From Andalucia godoyi (taxonomy: Eukaryota > Discoba > Jakobea > Jakobida > Andaluciidae), in contig VRVR01000018.1 of assembly GCA_009859145.1 (NCBI GenBank), positions 129,688-193,687 of the forward strand: DNA of 64,000 nucleotides, read 5' to 3'. Positions within the stretch are counted from its first letter, which is position 1; each line of letters starts with the position of its first letter. A model generated the notes under the pieces. It was not told where the DNA came from and did not search any database. It was given only the letters and a program-made list of their open reading frames with translations. Below are positions 38,049 through 47,877 of the stretch, in pieces. A program made the position numbers and the translations under genes.

Positions 38049-39842
38049 TTACAGGTTTTGCAGCGCGTGTGCCTTGTCGCGAGAAACACCTTCCTTTTGC
38101 CTTGCGATGGTCCGATCGACAAACTGTTCTTGCTCTCGAACTCTGCTTTCAAATGCCCGTTCCTTTGCGGACTTTTCCGCAGCGCGCTCGGCAAGATCGA
38201 CTTCCTGAACCCAAATCTCGCAAGAGAACTCATTTGTGACGCCATAAAACGCCAGATCCTCTCGATCGTCTTCAAGAACAGTCGGAAACGGGTCGGCAGC
38301 GTCCTTCTTGAACAGCAACTCCATCTTCTCCACTTCACATTTGAACAGCGTTTTGCAGAGAAGCTTCAATTTCGCAACCGACAGCGACAAGGGCAACCTC
38401 TTCTCGACCGGAGCAACGTGGAGTGTTTCGGAAACCATGCTGCGAAGTTTGACAGTCGCCAGCTGCGCTCCGCCCTTTTCGATTGTTTGGAGTCGACGAG
38501 CCGTCTCCAATGGGTCGCCGTGAATCTGCACAAGTCGATTGTATTGAACCCACTTTGTCTGATCAGGAATTGGCTTCTCCTTGTCCCGCTCCAATGCTTC
38601 CGTGGCAGCAGCCTTGAGATAGTTCTTCTCGGCATCCATCCGTTCAGCTGGACGAATCGGCGAACCATTTAGGACGTTCAGTGAGGGGACTCTGGCAATC
38701 ATGTCTCCGCGCTTGAACAAGACCTGGTCTCCAGACACATCATTCAATCGCAAATCTCGAATACTCGACAATCCAATCACGTCAACGAACCGAATATCCC
38801 GCAACGGATTCTTTTCCAAGAACAGACCAGTGAGATTCTTGCACTTTTGGATCTCCGCGGCCGCGATCGAAGCAATCTGGTTGTCCTCGAGATGAAGATG
38901 CGAGGGATGACCAACTCCGCGGAACGTCGAGATGCGATTTCTGGCCAGATTCAGCAGCGACAGGCGTGGAAAGCCTGCCTCGATCATTTCCGGATCGTAC
39001 TCTTCCAGACGGTTCGCTGCCAAGTGCAGGTTCTTAATATTTGGAAAGAGGGCGCCGACGACCCTAACAGCCCGGGAAATCGACAGCATCGTCTCATTTA
39101 GCACAATCGTTTCCAAATGCGCCGTTTTCTGGTTGTCGAACTTTTCCACGACGGCAGTACTCTCTTCGACCGAGTCTTCGAGGCTATCGATAAATCTGCA
39201 GCCGGAAAGCAGCAATACCTTGATTGCCGGAAGCTCCGCAACGAGCCGATACACTTGTTTCCAATCCGACATTAACGAATACGAAAGATCGACCGTATGA
39301 ACAGACTGCAGGTTCAGTGCTTTGAGATCGGACAGATCAGGATCCATCGAAACGACCGCGACATTTTCAAAAGACAGCGTAACATGCTGCAAATACTCTG
39401 TTTTCTGTAACTTTGATTCAATTTTTTCTACTCCAACAAGCTCCTTTGCAACATCATCCTTGTTCATCCGAGTCGTATACTTGTCCTGAACAGCCTGCGC
39501 AAAGCTTTTGCATCTCCATCCTGGTCTTCCTCCTCCTCCTCCTCCTCCTCCTCTTGCTGCAGAAGAAGAGGAGGAAGAGGAGGAAGAGGAGAAGGAGGAA
39601 AAGTACGCCGCGTTTGATTCAAGCGAAGAAAGCTTCACAAACGAACAGGACATCGCACTTGATCCTTGGAAGTATCTTTTCCCGTATGCAACTCCGTCGT
39701 GTTTTCCACGCGATTCGTCGTCCCATTCAATGCCAACCCACACATCCGGAGACTCGGATCCATCGGCCAACACAAGCTTTCCCTCATATCGGATGACTCC
39801 CAGATGGCCTTCAATCCGCACACGATCCATCCTCTCCTTCAA
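38049..39842 (-). CDS. TBCE: Tubulin-specific chaperone E (TBCE)
   Basis: Up to 597 residues (ATG at 39842, or 39830 giving MDRVRIEGHLG). Domain order is that of TBCE: N-terminal CAP-Gly (~5-75, with GKHDG and RYF motifs), leucine-rich repeats (~170-380, e.g. LRDLRLNDVSG, HLEDNQIASI), then a C-terminal ubiquitin-like domain (~480-560, FYGVTNEFSCEIWV). TBCE binds alpha-tubulin and, with cofactors C and D, assembles the tubulin dimer. A Ser/Gly low-complexity spacer of ~30 residues (encoded by CCT/TCC repeats near 39525-39595) lies after the CAP-Gly domain. Confidence 0.93.
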   Translation of the reverse strand: MKERMDRVRIEGHLGVIRYEGKLVLADGSESPDVWVGIEWDDESRGKHDGVAYGKRYFQGSSAMSCSFVKLSSLESNAAYFSSFSSSSSSSSSSAARGGGGGGGGRPGWRCKSFAQAVQDKYTTRMNKDDVAKELVGVEKIESKLQKTEYLQHVTLSFENVAVVSMDPDLSDLKALNLQSVHTVDLSYSLMSDWKQVYRLVAELPAIKVLLLSGCRFIDSLEDSVEESTAVVEKFDNQKTAHLETIVLNETMLSISRAVRVVGALFPNIKNLHLAANRLEEYDPEMIEAGFPRLSLLNLARNRISTFRGVGHPSHLHLEDNQIASIAAAEIQKCKNLTGLFLEKNPLRDIRFVDVIGLSSIRDLRLNDVSGDQVLFKRGDMIARVPSLNVLNGSPIRPAERMDAEKNYLKAAATEALERDKEKPIPDQTKWVQYNRLVQIHGDPLETARRLQTIEKGGAQLATVKLRSMVSETLHVAPVEKRLPLSLSVAKLKLLCKTLFKCEVEKMELLFKKDAADPFPTVLEDDREDLAFYGVTNEFSCEIWVQEVDLAERAAEKSAKERAFESRVREQEQFVDRTIARQKEGVSRDKAHALQNL

Positions 39843-40002
39843 GCGAGCGTGAAACCCAGTGAAACAATTACCAATTTACTGTTCATAATATTATAATAAT
39901 TAAAAAATAATAAATTATAAAAAGAAATTATAATAATAATAATATTAACAAATAATTGAGCAATGGGAGAGAAAAAATGAAGAGTCAAGTGAGTGGGACG
40001 CT

Positions 40003-40473
40003 CTACGACAGCGCAGGGCTTTGAGAAACGGCAGATGAACGATGGGTGGCTTTGGACAATGCAGCGTCAAGTGCCTCGTTTTGCAGCTGGGCATTCTTTG
40101 TGATTGCGGCAATGGATTCCATGGATGCCGAGTACGACTTTGCACCACTGCTCCCCTTTCCCGCAACCGCTGGAGTAAAAGGCGTCTCGAGGAGCCGGGC
40201 ACACCCGAGTGGGAAAACGGACTGCGAGTCCGCACAAACGGATTCTAGCTGCTGTAACTTGGACAACACATGCGCCTTTTGCTGGTCAATCTCTGCCGGG
40301 CTCGATGCATCGACGGGAGACTTGTTCACCAGCAAGAACAGCTGGTGCATCTCCCGCTGGACTTGCTCCAGCGCGCTCTGAAACCTGCTCAGAACCTCTC
40401 TTGGCGACTGAGATGCCGCTGCACTGGCTGAAGGAGTGGGCGCAGAAACCGAAGCAGTTGCCGCTGCAGTCAT
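40003..40473 (-). CDS. Hypothetical small coiled-coil protein
   Basis: 156 residues from ATG 40473 (MTAAATASV). Ala/Ser/Thr-rich N-terminus (~35 residues), a helical core (VLSRFQSALEQVQREMHQLF, then QQKAHVLSKLQQLESV) and a short C-terminal helix. The size and two-helix design are like small subunits of tethering, Mediator or kinetochore complexes, but I cannot assign it. An alternative upstream start at 40626 would add 51 residues encoded through an 8-bp repeat (see findings). Confidence 0.55.
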   Translation of the reverse strand: MTAAATASVSAPTPSASAAASQSPREVLSRFQSALEQVQREMHQLFLLVNKSPVDASSPAEIDQQKAHVLSKLQQLESVCADSQSVFPLGCARLLETPFTPAVAGKGSSGAKSYSASMESIAAITKNAQLQNEALDAALSKATHRSSAVSQSPALS

Positions 40474-40843
40474 TCCGGTTGTTTTTTGCTTCTTTGCTTC
40501 TTTGCTTCTTTGCTTCTTTGCTTCTTTGCTTCTTTGCTTCTTTGCTTCTTTGCTTCTTGTTTCTTTGATTATTTTTGTTTTGTTTTGTTGGATATGAACA
40601 AAGTAATAATCATTGTCATCATGCATTTTTCGGAGAGTTGCTTTTGTAGAAATTTGGCAAGAAAGAATTTAGCCGATAATGTCGACAGCTGTCGAGATGC
40701 CTGGGGGAAAAATCCGAACAGCAGGCAGCTTCGGCGTCATCGACGCGCACCAGAGTCCTGGAAGACGCCACGACCACATGGTACGCTGCGGCAGCCGGTG
40801 CTAAGATTACACGGTACACAATCATTCTTTTTTTTAAAATCAA
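40474..40843. other. Intergenic region between coiled-coil gene and TSR2
   Basis: 370 bp, both neighbours on the minus strand. Apart from the octanucleotide array, it contains no frame of interest. Confidence 0.5.
40487..40557 (-). repeat. Octanucleotide array (GCTTCTTT)n in the leader of the 156-residue gene
   Basis: About nine tandem 8-bp units, reading AAAGAAGC on the coding strand, placed 14 bp upstream of the chosen start. Three units make 24 nt, so if translated the array gives an 8-residue repeat (SKEAKKQR). Confidence 0.95.
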
Positions 40844-41428
40844 TTAATCCAAATCCATTCGCGAAGATGATCCTTTTCCCTTTTTCTTTTTTGCACCGAC
40901 CGTTGTCCAGCCGTCATCATCCCCATCCTCTCCGCGATCTTGATCCGCATTGTCCTGGGGTGCTTGGATGATATGATGTCCATCGCTTCCTGGCCCCTCA
41001 CTCCCATCTTCAACTCCGGCGCCATCGTCGTCGTCGTCGTCGTCATTGCTGTCAGAATCGTCCCACTGTCTTCGAAATCCGCTGATGTTTTCAGCAGCGG
41101 CAATGACTCGTTGCATCTCATCCATTGGCGCTAGCAGTCTTGGTCTCAGATAGCACTCACGAATGAGCGCCGATACTTGTGGAATCGATCCATCTTCAAG
41201 CTGTGTGTCGAGATCCTCGGACATCACATCGTGCAGCAGCTGCTCAAGCTCTTCCTGGAAAATCTCTCCATGTGAAAACCACGACAGGATCGTATTGCAT
41301 AAATCAGCTCGGACTTCTAATGCATACGACGGAGAGTCGTGATACGATATACAAAGTGTCAGTGCCGTCCAATTCGACAAAATGTACCGCACATTCAGCG
41401 CAAAATCATCCGGCAAACTCGCAGTCAT
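40844..41428 (-). CDS. TSR2: Pre-rRNA-processing protein TSR2
   Basis: 194 residues. Family signatures: VRYILSNWTALTLCI near the N-terminus (the WTAL block), ELEQLLHDVMSEDLDTQLEDGSI with the conserved acidic EDGS, and an acidic linker ending in DDGWTTV followed by a Lys-rich tail. TSR2 is the escortin that delivers eS26 to the 40S pre-ribosome and is needed for 20S rRNA maturation. The acidic run is encoded by GAC/GAT repeats at 41022-41046. Confidence 0.9.
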   Translation of the reverse strand: MTASLPDDFALNVRYILSNWTALTLCISYHDSPSYALEVRADLCNTILSWFSHGEIFQEELEQLLHDVMSEDLDTQLEDGSIPQVSALIRECYLRPRLLAPMDEMQRVIAAAENISGFRRQWDDSDSNDDDDDDDGAGVEDGSEGPGSDGHHIIQAPQDNADQDRGEDGDDDGWTTVGAKKKKGKGSSSRMDLD

Positions 41429-41732
41429 CCAGCCTTTGTTTCTTGGTCACTATCCTTTCTACAGCACAACTCCCATCAAAAGAACGCAAATAAAAATCTG
41501 GTTTAATAAACTCCTCTCGTCCGCTTTGCGTCTTCCTTTTTTCACTGCAGATCCCAACCGAATATGCAAATAGAAAAAATATAAAACAGACGTCTGGCGG
41601 TGAACGCTTTTTTCGCGGAAATTTTAGCCTTGATATTTTACGACTGGCAATGCAGCGGGAAAGACTGAAAGGGGGAAACGGTCCGATATTTTTTTATCTG
41701 CATTTGTTTTCCTTCAGTTTCTTCTTCGGATT

Positions 41733-41769
<37 letters not shown>

Positions 41770-41884
41770 AAGAGAGAGAAAGAGAGAGAAAGAGAGAGAT
41801 CTGTTTGAAAACGATAAGTACATCATTCATGGAAAGATCATCGTCTGCGCGTTAGGACCAAACCAGCTAGCCAGCGAGCGCTGA
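41429..41884. other. Intergenic region with TG/AG microsatellite
   Basis: 456 bp upstream of TSR2 and downstream of the kinase stop. It holds (TG)n then (AG)n at 41734-41800. No gene. Confidence 0.5.
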
Positions 41885-42664
41885 TTATCCCTTGACTGGT
41901 GAGCAACCCATGGGCAGGCGCTCATCGTCGTCCTTGTGCTCCAGAACGAGTGCCCCGATGGACGACCTTGCATTTGAAATGGAATTCGATGCCGATCTCT
42001 TGTGCTTGAGATATCTTGCACTCCCGTTCGACTGGACCTTGCTGTTTTGCAGTGCCAACTTCACATCCTCTGCAATTTGCTCCGCATTTCCAAAGTTGAC
42101 CCAGTTCTTGCAGACCATTCCGCAGCCGTGCTCCTCATGCATCGAAACAAGGAAATCTTGGTAGCACTTCTCCAGCCCTGCCAAGTACTCGAGCGGGATG
42201 CCAGATTCACAATCCCGCTTACGCAGATTGTGCACGCGATCATAGCACACTGCTGCCGGAACCTCCAAATACACCACAGCGTGTGGCGATGGCAGCGAGG
42301 AAAGATACTTTGCACGTAAGGTAAGGTACTCGTCGAATCCTTCTTCCGAGATATTACCATCCTGGCGATTCTTATGAGCGAAAACAATGTCGGAAAACAC
42401 AGATCGGTCCAGAATCACTCCATTGTACCCATCGGAGGTGAGATCCATGTCCAGTGCAGCAAGATACGTTTCGTATCGCTGCTTCAGAAACCACAGTTGC
42501 ATAGGAAGAGCATACTTTTGCGGGTTTCCGTAAAAGTGTTCGAGAAACGGGTTTGTCACGACTGGCTCATAGAATACTTTGTAGTGGAGCAGCGATCCAA
42601 GCTGCTTCGCAAGAGTCGATTTTCCTGCAGAAATGTTTCCTTCAATAATGATGATTTTCGACAT
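41885..42664 (-). CDS. Deoxynucleoside kinase (dCK/dGK/TK2 family)
   Basis: 259 residues from ATG 42664. P-loop G9-NISAGKS-T17, then the EP dyad at 33-34, the substrate-binding region with LWFLKQRY, the DRS motif at 86-88 (LDRSVFSD), and the lid with RKRD near 144-147 followed by GIPLEYLAGLEKCY. It phosphorylates deoxynucleosides in the salvage pathway; which base cannot be told. Lys/Ser-rich C-terminal extension of ~45 residues. The frame continues upstream through a TATA-like element, so the shorter start is preferred; a longer one would add a possible import peptide. Confidence 0.92.
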   Translation of the reverse strand: MSKIIIIEGNISAGKSTLAKQLGSLLHYKVFYEPVVTNPFLEHFYGNPQKYALPMQLWFLKQRYETYLAALDMDLTSDGYNGVILDRSVFSDIVFAHKNRQDGNISEEGFDEYLTLRAKYLSSLPSPHAVVYLEVPAAVCYDRVHNLRKRDCESGIPLEYLAGLEKCYQDFLVSMHEEHGCGMVCKNWVNFGNAEQIAEDVKLALQNSKVQSNGSARYLKHKRSASNSISNARSSIGALVLEHKDDDERLPMGCSPVKG

Positions 42665-43358
42665 TGCTGTTTGATATTGCGACTGTTGATTGTTGGGTTG
42701 TTGTTTGTGAAGGAGACGAGGGGGCCCAAATGTACAAAGACTATGTATAGAATATATATAAAAACAGAGTGGAACAGGAGCCAAGGATAGAAAAACGCGT
42801 GAAAGACCGATGGGTCAGTGTTTAGAATACGAATGTTAAAATAATAACAAAACAAAACAAAACAAAAGTAGCAATGATGCTAAAAAATGAAGAAGAAACA
42901 ACTGGACTGGACAGAAAGACAAGTGAGAAAAAGAAGGAAAGAAGAAAAGAAGGAAAGAAGAAAAAGAAGAGGATAAGATCGTTGTTTAAAATATAATTTT
43001 TAAAATGGGGTTTTACGTGTTGGGGAAAAGGGTTTTGAAATTCACGGGCATTGAACGGCGCCAATGACACTCGAGGCGGGATGTTGCAATCGGATTTGTC
43101 ACATGTCATCATCATCGCATAACGGTTTCCGCCGGATCTTTCACCGCTCCATTTAGGTTATGCATTCCTGGACTTTTTCGAATGCGCTGTTTGTTGTTGT
43201 ATTTTCTGTTGGTTTTCTTCTTTTTTTTTTTTTCTGTGTTTTTTTCTTCTTGCTTTGGTGTTCATTTTGTTGTTTCATTTTGGTGCGATCCTTGCTGGAG
43301 GGAGCAGAGAACAAGCGACACAGAGAAAGAGAAAGAGAGAAAGAAAAGAAGGAGCAAA
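42665..43358. other. Divergent promoter region dNK / MAD2
   Basis: 694 bp. It contains an AAAAC repeat at 42840-42866, a purine run at 42905-42970, a T-rich block at 43185-43260 and a GA-rich run (43318-43352) immediately before the MAD2 start. No gene. Confidence 0.5.
42752..42763 (-). promoter_or_regulatory. TATA-like element of the deoxynucleoside kinase gene
   Basis: ATATATATAAAA on the plus strand (TTTTATATATAT on the minus) about 90 bp before the chosen ATG. It supports transcription starting downstream of it and hence the start at 42664. Confidence 0.4.
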
Positions 43359-44033
43359 ATGTCGTCTTCTACGAGCAGTACCAGCACGACGATGGAACAA
43401 AAGACAACGATTACCTTACGTGGATCGACGCAGATGGTGGTTGAGTTTTTTGCATATGCAGTGAATTCGATACTTTACCAGAGAGGCATCTATCCCCCCG
43501 AGTCGTTTACTCGAAAGCAAAAATACGGTTTGGCAATGATGGTGACGAGTGATGCTGGTCTGCAGGAGTATCTGGGGAAGGTGCTGTCGCAGCTGAGTTC
43601 ATGGATGATGAGTCGGACTGTACAGAAGCTTGTGCTGGTGATTACTGGTTCGGAAAGCGGGACCACGCTTGAGCGGTGGGTGTTTGATGTGCAACAGGAC
43701 CGGAATGCAACTGCGTCCAATGGCGGCACAGTCCTTCCAACTGGTTGGACCGGCGAAGATCCAGTTGTGTACGGGACAAAGAGCGAGAAGGAAATCCAAG
43801 GCGAGATCCAGGCGATCGTGCGACAGATCACGGCTTCCGTAACGTTTTTGCCTCTGCTGAACGAAACTTGCTCATTTGACCTGCTTGTGTACACGGACAA
43901 ACAGTGCGAAGTCCCGGCCGAGTGGGAAGAGTCTGATCCGCGCTACATTCAAAACTCAAACGAAGTCAAACTCCGCTCGTTTACGACTTCCGTACACCGC
44001 GTCGATGCAATGGTGTCCTACAGAATCGACTAG
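43359..44033 (+). CDS. MAD2: Spindle assembly checkpoint protein MAD2 (HORMA domain)
   Basis: 224 residues from ATG 43359. After a Ser/Thr-rich head of 17 residues, the HORMA fold follows the MAD2 pattern throughout: ITLRGSTQMVVEFFAYAVNS, ILYQRGIYPPESF, YGLAMMVTSD, VLVITGSESGTTLERWVFDV, and the C-terminal seat-belt LRSFTTSVHRVDAMVSYRI. MAD2 binds MAD1 and CDC20 to block the anaphase-promoting complex at unattached kinetochores. Length is slightly greater than animal MAD2 (205), due to the head and a loop near residue 130. Confidence 0.95.
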   Translation: MSSSTSSTSTTMEQKTTITLRGSTQMVVEFFAYAVNSILYQRGIYPPESFTRKQKYGLAMMVTSDAGLQEYLGKVLSQLSSWMMSRTVQKLVLVITGSESGTTLERWVFDVQQDRNATASNGGTVLPTGWTGEDPVVYGTKSEKEIQGEIQAIVRQITASVTFLPLLNETCSFDLLVYTDKQCEVPAEWEESDPRYIQNSNEVKLRSFTTSVHRVDAMVSYRID

Positions 44034-44835
44034 GGAATCAACAACCATCCCGAGTCCAAAACCATTAATCACGAATTCAGGAATTTTCAGGAATCACAAG
44101 CGGCGGCGCAAGGAACAGACGGGGGAACAGGGACTCTGGGTTACGCAGATCGGAGTAATGGGGTATTTTATTTTTTAAATCAATGAATTAATAATAACAA
44201 TAATGATACTACTACTACTACTACTGCTACTACTACTCATAATCAGCCACCGGGTTTACTCATTTTCAATAAACATCAACAGAGCCGTTGATTTCCTTTG
44301 TATCTCCATCTGGTTTGCACGAGTGATTCGGAAAGAAAAGTTCGATGGATCAAGCCGGGGTGCATCGGAAGTGGACCATTGAATAACAACACGCCATTGT
44401 CATGCATACGGAAGAAGACATAAACAGACTTCTTGCCAAAATGTCTCTACAATACCATGACGATTGATTCGTAGGATCAATTCGCCAGGCAACCTTGCTA
44501 TCGTATCCAATTAGACCCAATTCGGTATTTGATGCAGTGTATCGCAGGCGAAATCTCTTCGTGAGAATAGGGAGATTTTGCGGGAAATGGCCCGCACGAA
44601 AAGACCTATGATTTACAAATGACTCACAAAAAATACCTGCATTTCCTTTCCTTTCCTTTCCGTTCATTCGTTCACTCATTCTCTTTGATTTGTGTTGTTG
44701 TTGTTGTTGTTGTTGCTGTTGCTGTTGTTATTTATTTATTTATTTGTGAACGTGACGTTTCAAGAACAGGTAAAAAGAAAGGAAGGGTCAAACGGGAGAG
44801 AAGAAGAAGAAGAAGAAGAAGAAGAAGAAGAAGAA
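44034..44835. other. Intergenic region, no supported gene
   Basis: 802 bp between MAD2 and the AMBRA1-like gene. (TAC)n at 44208-44236, (TTG)n at 44693-44728 and (GAA)n at 44800-44835 touching the next start codon. A 109-codon minus-strand frame (44350-44679) has no recognisable similarity. Confidence 0.5.
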
Positions 44836-47800
44836 ATGGTTCTTTTGCGAGTGCTTCGTGATCGGACTCTTGGATACTATTCGTATCCCTTTCGAGACCA
44901 TGATTCGCCTCTTGTCAGCACGTTTCCTCAGACATGCCATCCTCCAAGGAACAATTTTTCGATCCTTGTTGAAGGACTTCGAACAACACGGTACCAAGTT
45001 CCATACGAAACGGACTCGTCAATGAATAATTATGGTTGCAAGAATGGTAACAGTAGCAGTAATACTCTGTTGCTGTTGGACGACGTGCAGTCTAATTCAA
45101 GGGCCATCCAGACAAATTCTTCAAACGCAATTTCAAATGCTTTGCATAATCGTCAGCACCATGGTGCTGCTCTGTCCTCGATGGACCCACGGAGAGCTGC
45201 GAGTGTTCGAACTCCAAACTCGGATGGAAACTCTGCAAATTCTTGGAATAGAGAAACCACTGGCAGCAATGGGGTTTTGGGCCACAGTCCAACGCCTTCC
45301 GTATCGAGAATTGCATCCGATTCTGACTTTCCGCTGTCTCGTGCACGCTCCAACTCGGATTCGAGCTATTCGTCAAATCATTCAGCATTTCAGTATTCTG
45401 CATCACGGCCGATGCGTGTGCAGAGCCCATTGTTTGAGCGAATAAGATGGATCTCGCTGCCGAGATCTGTTTCAGGCAGTAACAGTATCAATGGCAACAG
45501 TATTTCGCCACAGAACGCCTCAGCAGCAAGTCCGCTGGCTTGCGTGAGTCTTGCAGTGACACATCCTGGTTGCGCCACTCCGTTTCTTGCTTCAGGTCAT
45601 GCAGATCATTCGGTTCGCGTGATTTCGATGGGCGCAGAGGGACCACATGCCGCGAATTCATTTGTCATGTGGATGCCGCGGACCCCATGGGCACTCTGTT
45701 TTGACGCATTCAAGAAGCCCCTTCTTGCTGGAATTGATCTTGGCGGCGATTGTCTTGTGATGGACTGCCAGTCTGCTTCCAGATCCTCGTTGGCATCTTC
45801 TCCGCAGCGGTCGTCTCAACACCAGCAAGCACGAAGTGCCGATAGTCCTTCAGGCCGGGCCCTGCCGTTGGATCGTTCGCCACTGCCGCCGACTGCCCAG
45901 TATGCAATTGGGTCCAGCTCAGTGCGATTCAGCTTCGGAGGCGGGTTTACATCCACGGAAAAACCAGCGGTTTGTTCAATTTGTGTTCCCTGCATTGCTT
46001 GCATTGCTGCAGAAGCAAGCGAGACGCCTGGAAGTTCGCTCAGGAATATGAGCAGCTGCGGCTGCGAAAGCCATTTTCTCTTTGCTTGGGGTTGTCGCAT
46101 TTGTCTCTTTTGTGTCTCTTGCTTCAAACCTGTTCGCATCATCAATCTTCCCAGCTCTGTGGTCGTTCGCTCTGTTGTCGCCGATCATACATTCAGCAAC
46201 TCTGCAGAGATGAATCCGCCGCAAGTACCAGTTGAAGAAGATGGCTTATGTGGTTCGCCGACGGAAAGCCTCATCTTGCTGGCCCTGGCTGTTCCAGAAG
46301 GAGCTCCTGATATTTCTGTATATATAGCAAACTTGCTGGACCCGTCGCTGCCGCATCCTCCGTCGCCTTTGTCTGCTTCTTCGTCAGCTTCTTTGTCTTC
46401 TGCATCACAAGAAATGGGTCCCCCTGGCGGCATGGACAGTGCGAATCCTCTTGGCTCCATGCGCGAAGCTGCGGGCTCGAGTGAGCGATCATTGTTTGCA
46501 GTTCACGTGTATCGTGTTATTCTTTCAGTAGGTGCTGCTGCTGCTAGTTCGACAAGGATCCGCGTGGAGCTTGGAATCAAAGTACCGGGATGCGTAATCC
46601 ACGGACCTCGAGGAGTTTCACTTTCCAAGGGCATCCTTGGTGTTGTCCGCTCTTGCCATGGATCGCGAGTGTGTCAAGTTGGGGTAATTCGGCGACCCTT
46701 TGATGACGATGATGTTGACGAAAGCGATGATCTGGAAAGTTTGGAGAGTTCGGAAACCGAGAGCAATCGCTCGTTGTCATTTTCCGTTTCAGGGCACAGA
46801 GGGACTCCGCTGTCTGCGAACCCGAGCCGCAGCAGTGGTGGCCCGAACTCCAGAGATCGTCCGCTCCTCAGTCTCAATGGCTCCGGAGAGGGTCTGAGAC
46901 CTCCCCTGTCGAAGCGGCGGCGCGTGACGACAGCCAAAATCACGACCCGAGTGTGGTTTGCTGCCCAGTTGTTCTCCCTTCACGGCCTAACGCATTGCGG
47001 AAAGTCTGTTGCGTGCCAAAGAGAGCAGTCTGTTGTTCCCCGTGGGTTCTTGTCCTCCAGTTCTGCATCCACACCTGGATGCTCCTCCGTTCCTTCTCCG
47101 ACGCTAAGTAGCCTTCATGGTATGCATGGGCTTCCCGCCGCCGCAGTCCCTCCCACCTTGATATACGCATCGATGTCGACGCCGACGGTTAATCTGTTTG
47201 CAGGAATGCCATTGTTTGTCGGGTCCTCGATGGATTCTCCGCCGTCGTCCATCGATGACTGTTTTGCAACACCGCCCTCGGTTTCCGGAGATCCTCCATC
47301 GCGCCCGAGAACCCCGTTGACCACCATGCAAGCGCCGCCGTCCATTTCCCGAACAGGGGCACACAGCTTGATGCCTTCAAGTTCCTACGATGTGCCAATG
47401 ACCGTGCGTCCCTCTTCGGCTGCCTCTGCTTCTGCAGTCGATCGAGATATGGCAAGTATCGAATCTCATGCAATGACTTTACCGTTAATTCATGAATGGT
47501 TTCTTACGCGATACGACGTTGATGTATTATCCTCCATCGATGTGTATCCGTCGTTCCCAATGTGCCCACAGCTGCCAGTTGCAGGGGCAGCAGACGGTTC
47601 TTCTCGGCATGATTTCAGCGAACCAGACTCGTTTTCTCCGTCGTTGTTTCCATTGGTGCTGTTTGGAGGCTCTGCATCGTTCCACAACTCCATTTCAGGT
47701 TCCAAGAGACCTGCATTTTCGGTTTGGTTTGGTGGAGAATGTGTTGCCGCTCCTACTGAAGATCCCTTGGTGTCATTTGATGTTTGCAGTGCTGCTTGTT

Positions 47801-47877
47801 GGATTGAAGACGGTGCTGGGGGATTGGCTGTTGTGTGTGCCATGAAGTGCGGCGGTTTGCGGTTGTGCTATTTATGA
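44836..47877 (+). CDS. AMBRA1-like WD40-region protein
   Basis: 1013 residues from ATG 44836, directly after a (GAA)n leader. N-terminal ~200 residues are Ser/Asn-rich. Residues ~235-310 hold WD-repeat-like sequence: CATPFLASGHADHSVRVIS, then PRTPWALCFDAFKKPLLAGI with a final GDCLVMD. The RTPW motif and its position strongly recall AMBRA1, the DDB1-CUL4 adaptor that controls cyclin D and autophagy. Later parts alternate structured, hydrophobic stretches (beta-like) with long Ser/Pro-rich disordered segments and a KRRR signal near 745. The C-terminus (AACWIEDGAGGLAVVCAMKCGG) could complete a propeller. Assignment is by motif only. Confidence 0.5.
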   Translation: MVLLRVLRDRTLGYYSYPFRDHDSPLVSTFPQTCHPPRNNFSILVEGLRTTRYQVPYETDSSMNNYGCKNGNSSSNTLLLLDDVQSNSRAIQTNSSNAISNALHNRQHHGAALSSMDPRRAASVRTPNSDGNSANSWNRETTGSNGVLGHSPTPSVSRIASDSDFPLSRARSNSDSSYSSNHSAFQYSASRPMRVQSPLFERIRWISLPRSVSGSNSINGNSISPQNASAASPLACVSLAVTHPGCATPFLASGHADHSVRVISMGAEGPHAANSFVMWMPRTPWALCFDAFKKPLLAGIDLGGDCLVMDCQSASRSSLASSPQRSSQHQQARSADSPSGRALPLDRSPLPPTAQYAIGSSSVRFSFGGGFTSTEKPAVCSICVPCIACIAAEASETPGSSLRNMSSCGCESHFLFAWGCRICLFCVSCFKPVRIINLPSSVVVRSVVADHTFSNSAEMNPPQVPVEEDGLCGSPTESLILLALAVPEGAPDISVYIANLLDPSLPHPPSPLSASSSASLSSASQEMGPPGGMDSANPLGSMREAAGSSERSLFAVHVYRVILSVGAAAASSTRIRVELGIKVPGCVIHGPRGVSLSKGILGVVRSCHGSRVCQVGVIRRPFDDDDVDESDDLESLESSETESNRSLSFSVSGHRGTPLSANPSRSSGGPNSRDRPLLSLNGSGEGLRPPLSKRRRVTTAKITTRVWFAAQLFSLHGLTHCGKSVACQREQSVVPRGFLSSSSASTPGCSSVPSPTLSSLHGMHGLPAAAVPPTLIYASMSTPTVNLFAGMPLFVGSSMDSPPSSIDDCFATPPSVSGDPPSRPRTPLTTMQAPPSISRTGAHSLMPSSSYDVPMTVRPSSAASASAVDRDMASIESHAMTLPLIHEWFLTRYDVDVLSSIDVYPSFPMCPQLPVAGAADGSSRHDFSEPDSFSPSLFPLVLFGGSASFHNSISGSKRPAFSVWFGGECVAAPTEDPLVSFDVCSAACWIEDGAGGLAVVCAMKCGGLRLCYL

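Noticed and set aside
44350-44679. 109-codon minus-strand frame between MAD2 and the AMBRA1-like gene
   Set aside because: No family resemblance; the N-terminal part is encoded by the purine-rich complement of a simple repeat.
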